A stretch of 9,238 bases of DNA. Source: an uncultured Lachnospiraceae bacterium. GTDB taxonomy: Bacteria; Bacillota; Clostridia; Lachnospirales; Lachnospiraceae. Of this stretch, positions 7,054 to 9,238 are shown one piece after another (position 1 is the stretch's first letter; every line of letters begins with the position of its first letter). Both the position numbers and the translations under genes were made by a program. The stretch is taken from the NCBI GenBank assembly GCA_958402795.1, contig CATXUX010000064.1, positions 1-9,238 on the forward strand, given 5' to 3'. A model generated the notes under the pieces. It had not been told where the DNA came from, did no database searches, and saw only the letters and a program-made list of their open reading frames with translations.

Positions 7054-7083
7054 TTGACCGCCCGGACGGTTCGGGGTTATAAT
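7054..7083 (+). promoter_or_regulatory. Predicted strong sigma-A promoter of yicC-gmk-rpoZ
   Basis: TTGACC (7054-7059, five of six consensus bases) is followed after 18 bases by a perfect TATAAT (7078-7083). The transcript would begin near 7090, about 34 bases before yicC. The 40 bases upstream are A-rich (7010-7053), as expected of an UP element. This is the best promoter by eye in the window and marks a new transcription unit after rqcH. The spacer holds a GC-rich patch with a 4-bp inverted repeat (ACCG 7057-7060, CGGT 7067-7070), too short to call an operator. Confidence 0.75.
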
Positions 7084-7123
7084 AAAAAAATGTGAAAGAT
7101 TGCAGAAGACAGAGGACAGTAAA

Positions 7124-8002
7124 ATGATAAAGAGCATGACAGGGTTCGGAAGATACGAATATCAGTCAGGAAACAGAAAACTATGTGTGGAGATCAAAAG
7201 TGTGAACCACCGTTATCTGGATGTGAACATCCGCATGCCGAAGAAGCTGAACTGCTTCGAGACTTCGATCCGTACATTGCTAAAGCAGGATGTAAGCCGC
7301 GGCAAAGTAGATATTTTTATTTCCTGTGAGGACACGTCAGAAGGTCAGGCGTCACTTCGGTATAACAAGGCTCTGGCCGGCGAGTATATGAAGTATTTTG
7401 ATGAGATGGAAGCGGAGTTCGGGATTGAGAAGGATATCCGGGTTTCTACGCTTGCGCGCTGCCCGGAGGTGCTGACGATGGAGGAAGGCGGCGAAGATGA
7501 AGACGAGCTGTGGAAGGAACTTCAGACGGCGCTGGAGGGTGCGCTTGCCCAGTTTGTAGCAGCAAGGTCCGCCGAGGGTGAGAATCTCAAACAGGATATT
7601 CTGGATAAGCTTTCCGGACTGGAAAAGCTGGTTGCGGCCGTGGAGGAACGATCGCCGCAGATCGCGGCAGAATACCGGGCAAAGCTGGAGGACAAGGTAA
7701 AAGAGCTTCTGGCGGATACGCAGATGGAGGAAAGCAGGATCGCGGCGGAGGTGATCTTATTTGCAGATAAGATTTGTACAGATGAAGAAGTCGTCCGTCT
7801 GAAAAGCCATATTTCTCATATGCGGGATACACTGGAGGAAGAGGAAGGCATCGGCAGAAAGCTGGACTTTATCGCACAGGAGATGAACCGGGAAGCGAAT
7901 ACCATCCTGTCCAAGGCAAATGACCTGGAAGTTTCGAATTATGCGATCAGCCTGAAAACAGAGATTGAAAAAGTAAGAGAACAGATTCAGAATATTGAAT
8001 GA
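7124..8002 (+). CDS. yicC: YicC/YloC family endoribonuclease
   Basis: A 292-residue member of the YicC/YloC family (E. coli YicC is 287). The E. coli protein is a reported endoribonuclease that acts on small RNAs; the substrate here is unknown. Visible family marks are SMTGFGR (4-10) at the N terminus, VNHRYLD soon after, an RSAEGENL segment in the middle, and the highly conserved C-terminal DUF1732 part with GRKLDFIAQEMNREANT (MNREANT at 254-260) ending in REQIQNIE. Start chosen at ATG 7124, with AGAGGA seven bases upstream; a TTG at 7100 in the same frame has no comparable support. It opens a transcription unit with gmk and rpoZ behind the promoter at 7054-7083. In Bacillus the homologue yloC is followed by remA before gmk; here gmk comes next with no gene between. 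Confidence 0.94.
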   Translation: MIKSMTGFGRYEYQSGNRKLCVEIKSVNHRYLDVNIRMPKKLNCFETSIRTLLKQDVSRGKVDIFISCEDTSEGQASLRYNKALAGEYMKYFDEMEAEFGIEKDIRVSTLARCPEVLTMEEGGEDEDELWKELQTALEGALAQFVAARSAEGENLKQDILDKLSGLEKLVAAVEERSPQIAAEYRAKLEDKVKELLADTQMEESRIAAEVILFADKICTDEEVVRLKSHISHMRDTLEEEEGIGRKLDFIAQEMNREANTILSKANDLEVSNYAISLKTEIEKVREQIQNIE

Positions 8003-8021
8003 TGGATATGGAGGAATCGGA

Positions 8022-8654
8022 ATGGATACAAGAGGAATTCTGATCGTGGTATCCGGTTTTTCGGGAGCCGGCAAGGGTACATTGATGAAGGAACTTCTGA
8101 AACGTCATCCCGACAGATACGCGCTTTCGGTCTCGGCGACGACAAGGCAGCCGCGGGAAGGCGAACAGCACGGGAGAGAGTATTTTTTTGTTTCGGAAGA
8201 AGAATTTAAAAAAATGATTGCGCAGAACGAACTGATAGAGTATGCTAAGTATGTGGATAATTACTATGGCACACCGCGCAGTTATGTGGAGGAGAAGCTG
8301 GAGGAAGGTAAGGACGTCATTCTGGAAATCGAGATCCAGGGCGCGCTGAAGGTGAAGAAGACCTTCCCGGATACCCTGCTTTTATTTGTCACACCTCCGT
8401 CTGCGGGGGAACTGAAAAGACGTCTCACACAGCGCGCGACAGAATCCGAGGAAGTGATCCGGTCGCGTCTGGAGCGGGCAGCTTCGGAAGCAGATTATAT
8501 GGAAGAATATGATTACCTGATCATCAATGACGATCTGGATCCTGCTGTGGAGCAGATGCACAGGATCATTCAGGGAGAGCATCGCCGCTGCACAAGGAAC
8601 GGCAGTCTGATCGGGAAGATCCGAAGAGAATTGAAAGAGTTGAAAGGAGAGTAA
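8022..8654 (+). CDS. gmk: Guanylate kinase
   Basis: Gmk phosphorylates GMP to GDP using ATP, in the cytosol. The 210-residue protein has the P-loop GFSGAGKGT (12-20), with Phe where many homologues have Pro. GMP-binding positions S38, R42, R45, Y54, E73 and Y82 align at a constant offset with yeast S34, R38, R41, Y50, E69 and Y78. The segments VILEIEIQGA and the C-terminal YDYLIINDDL are also typical. The start at ATG 8022 is fixed by GGAGGA six bases upstream; a TTG at 7995 overlapping yicC is less likely. It lies 19 bases after yicC and 6 before rpoZ, so the three genes are almost certainly one operon. By controlling GDP/GTP supply it also limits (p)ppGpp precursors, and its link with rpoZ is conserved in Firmicutes. 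Confidence 0.97.
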   Translation: MDTRGILIVVSGFSGAGKGTLMKELLKRHPDRYALSVSATTRQPREGEQHGREYFFVSEEEFKKMIAQNELIEYAKYVDNYYGTPRSYVEEKLEEGKDVILEIEIQGALKVKKTFPDTLLLFVTPPSAGELKRRLTQRATESEEVIRSRLERAASEADYMEEYDYLIINDDLDPAVEQMHRIIQGEHRRCTRNGSLIGKIRRELKELKGE

Positions 8655-8660
8655 TATAGT

Positions 8661-9086
8661 ATGCTGCATCCATCCTATACAGATTTGATGAAGGTTGTAA
8701 ACAAAGACGTGGAAGAGGGCGAGACAAAGATCGTCAACAGCCGGTATTCCATTGTGATGGCTACGTCGAAACGGGCAAGACAGCTCATTGACGGCGACCA
8801 GCCGCTTGTAAATGCGAAGAACAATGCGAAATCGCTGTCTGTGGCGATTCAGGAATTAAACGAAGGAAAGCTGAAGGTGCTGGCGGAAGGACAGGTCCCG
8901 GATACAGCCGAAGCTGCGGATACTAAGACAGATCCGGAGAATGCAGGAGTTTCAGCAGATGGCATGGAAGGTTCCGAAGAGACTGGGGAAGCGCCTGAAA
9001 CCGGTGAGCAGACGGCAGACACAGAGCCGGATGATACGGACAGCATGGAAACGGAAACGGCGGCAGCGGACGCCGGCGAAGAATAA
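8661..9086 (+). CDS. rpoZ: DNA-directed RNA polymerase omega subunit with long acidic C-terminal tail
   Basis: Omega is the small RNA polymerase subunit that helps assembly of the beta-prime subunit. The core is residues 1-78, with SRYSIVMATSKRARQL (27-42) and KSLSVAIQELNEGKL (57-71) matching the conserved omega helices. The protein is 141 residues, about twice the 67 of B. subtilis omega. The extra part (79-141) is low-complexity and strongly acidic: I count 22 Asp/Glu and one Lys in 63 residues, with many Ala, Thr, Gly and Ser, so it is probably disordered. AAAGGAG at 8643-8649, inside the end of gmk, lies 11 bases before the ATG. Core identification is firm; the role of the tail is unknown. 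A hairpin follows the stop codon. Confidence 0.9.
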   Translation: MLHPSYTDLMKVVNKDVEEGETKIVNSRYSIVMATSKRARQLIDGDQPLVNAKNNAKSLSVAIQELNEGKLKVLAEGQVPDTAEAADTKTDPENAGVSADGMEGSEETGEAPETGEQTADTEPDDTDSMETETAAADAGEE

Positions 9087-9095
9087 ACAGCATAA

Positions 9096-9129
9096 AAGGC
9101 AGATCCCACAGATGGTATCTGCCTTGTTT
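9096..9129 (+). terminator. Probable intrinsic terminator after rpoZ, possibly partial
   Basis: AAGGCAGAT (9096-9104) pairs perfectly with ATCTGCCTT (9117-9125). A C-T mismatch and three more pairs (CCA 9106-9108 with TGG 9113-9115) close a four-base loop. The stem is strong, but the following tract is only TTGTTT, interrupted by G, so termination may be incomplete. The hairpin lies 9 bases after the rpoZ stop. rimO begins 18 bases beyond with no promoter visible between, so it may be reached by read-through. Confidence 0.75.
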
Positions 9130-9147
9130 GGATAGGGAGTGTGATCT

Positions 9148-9238
9148 ATGAAGTTATTGTTTATTTCTCTTGGCTGCGACAAGAATCGGGTAGACACGGA
9201 AGTGATGCTGGGGTTACGGGCGGGTCGGGGATATGAGA
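9148..9238 (+). CDS. rimO: Ribosomal protein S12 methylthiotransferase RimO, N-terminal fragment (cut by window edge)
   Basis: Thirty codons are visible, starting MKLLFISLGCDKNRVDTE. This is the N terminus of the methylthiotransferase (MTTase) family, and C10 would be the first cysteine of the N-terminal iron-sulphur cluster domain. RimO, a radical-SAM enzyme, adds a methylthio group to an aspartate of ribosomal protein S12. The GCDKNxVDTE form and the MLGL segment fit RimO better than the related tRNA enzyme MiaB, but the fragment is short. AGGGAG at 9134-9139, eight bases upstream, supports the start. The radical-SAM motif and TRAM domain lie off the right edge. Confidence 0.88.
   Translation, partial: MKLLFISLGCDKNRVDTEVMLGLRAGRGYE

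Noticed and set aside
7054..7083. Hairpin in the GC-rich promoter spacer as a terminator for rqcH
   Set aside because: The stem is only 4 bp and no T tract follows; the region is better explained as a sigma-A promoter.
8849..9109. Ser/Val/Ala-rich open frame on the minus strand at the rpoZ tail
   Set aside because: It is the complement of the low-complexity acidic tail; the repeat-like look follows from GAA/GAC/GCN-rich codons on the plus strand.
1..9238. Defence system, CRISPR array, prophage, transposon or novel gene cluster
   Set aside because: All substantial open frames on the favoured strands match housekeeping families, except DUF815, which is itself a known family. No direct-repeat arrays, transposase or integrase motifs or terminal inverted repeats were seen.

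Overview
The window reads as ordinary core chromosome of a low-to-mid GC Clostridia-type Firmicute, most likely of the Lachnospiraceae. The placement rests on strong Shine-Dalgarno sequences, the gene order yicC-gmk-rpoZ-rimO, a bifunctional chorismate mutase/prephenate dehydratase, an enteric-style PyrB/PyrI aspartate transcarbamoylase in a Firmicute setting, and an RqcH-type NFACT protein. It is inferred from recalled family features; no search was run. I see no mobile element, CRISPR array, tRNA, integrase or phage gene, and no clear undescribed system.

Layout. (1) Bases 1 to about 56 are the 3' end of RNase P RNA (rnpB); the rest lies off the left edge. (2) A class I DAHP synthase gene (aromatic pathway entry) follows within about 50 bases, with no visible terminator or promoter between them. 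It ends at a strong hairpin that appears to serve both strands. (3) On the minus strand lies pyrB-pyrI, the catalytic and regulatory subunits of aspartate carbamoyltransferase. A possible intrinsic terminator or attenuator sits between them, with the pyrB stop codon in its loop. (4) Divergent promoters at about 2675-2747 drive pyrB leftward and, rightward, a tightly spaced set: pheA, a DUF815-type AAA+ ATPase of unknown role, and rqcH (ribosome quality control). (5) A good sigma-A-type promoter at 7054-7083 starts a second rightward set: yicC (endoribonuclease family), gmk (guanylate kinase) and rpoZ (omega subunit with a long acidic tail). A hairpin follows, then the first 30 codons of rimO, cut by the right edge.

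How the genes fit together. DAHP synthase and PheA are the first and a branch-specific enzyme of phenylalanine synthesis; the divergent pyrBI pair separates them. PyrBI catalyses the committed step of pyrimidine synthesis, while Gmk feeds GDP/GTP pools. The remaining genes serve RNA and protein machinery: RNase P RNA, YicC, omega, RqcH and RimO. The points most worth checking are the pyrB/pyrI intercistronic hairpin, the rnpB-aroF junction, the DUF815 ATPase beside RqcH, the acidic omega tail and the absence of remA between yicC and gmk.
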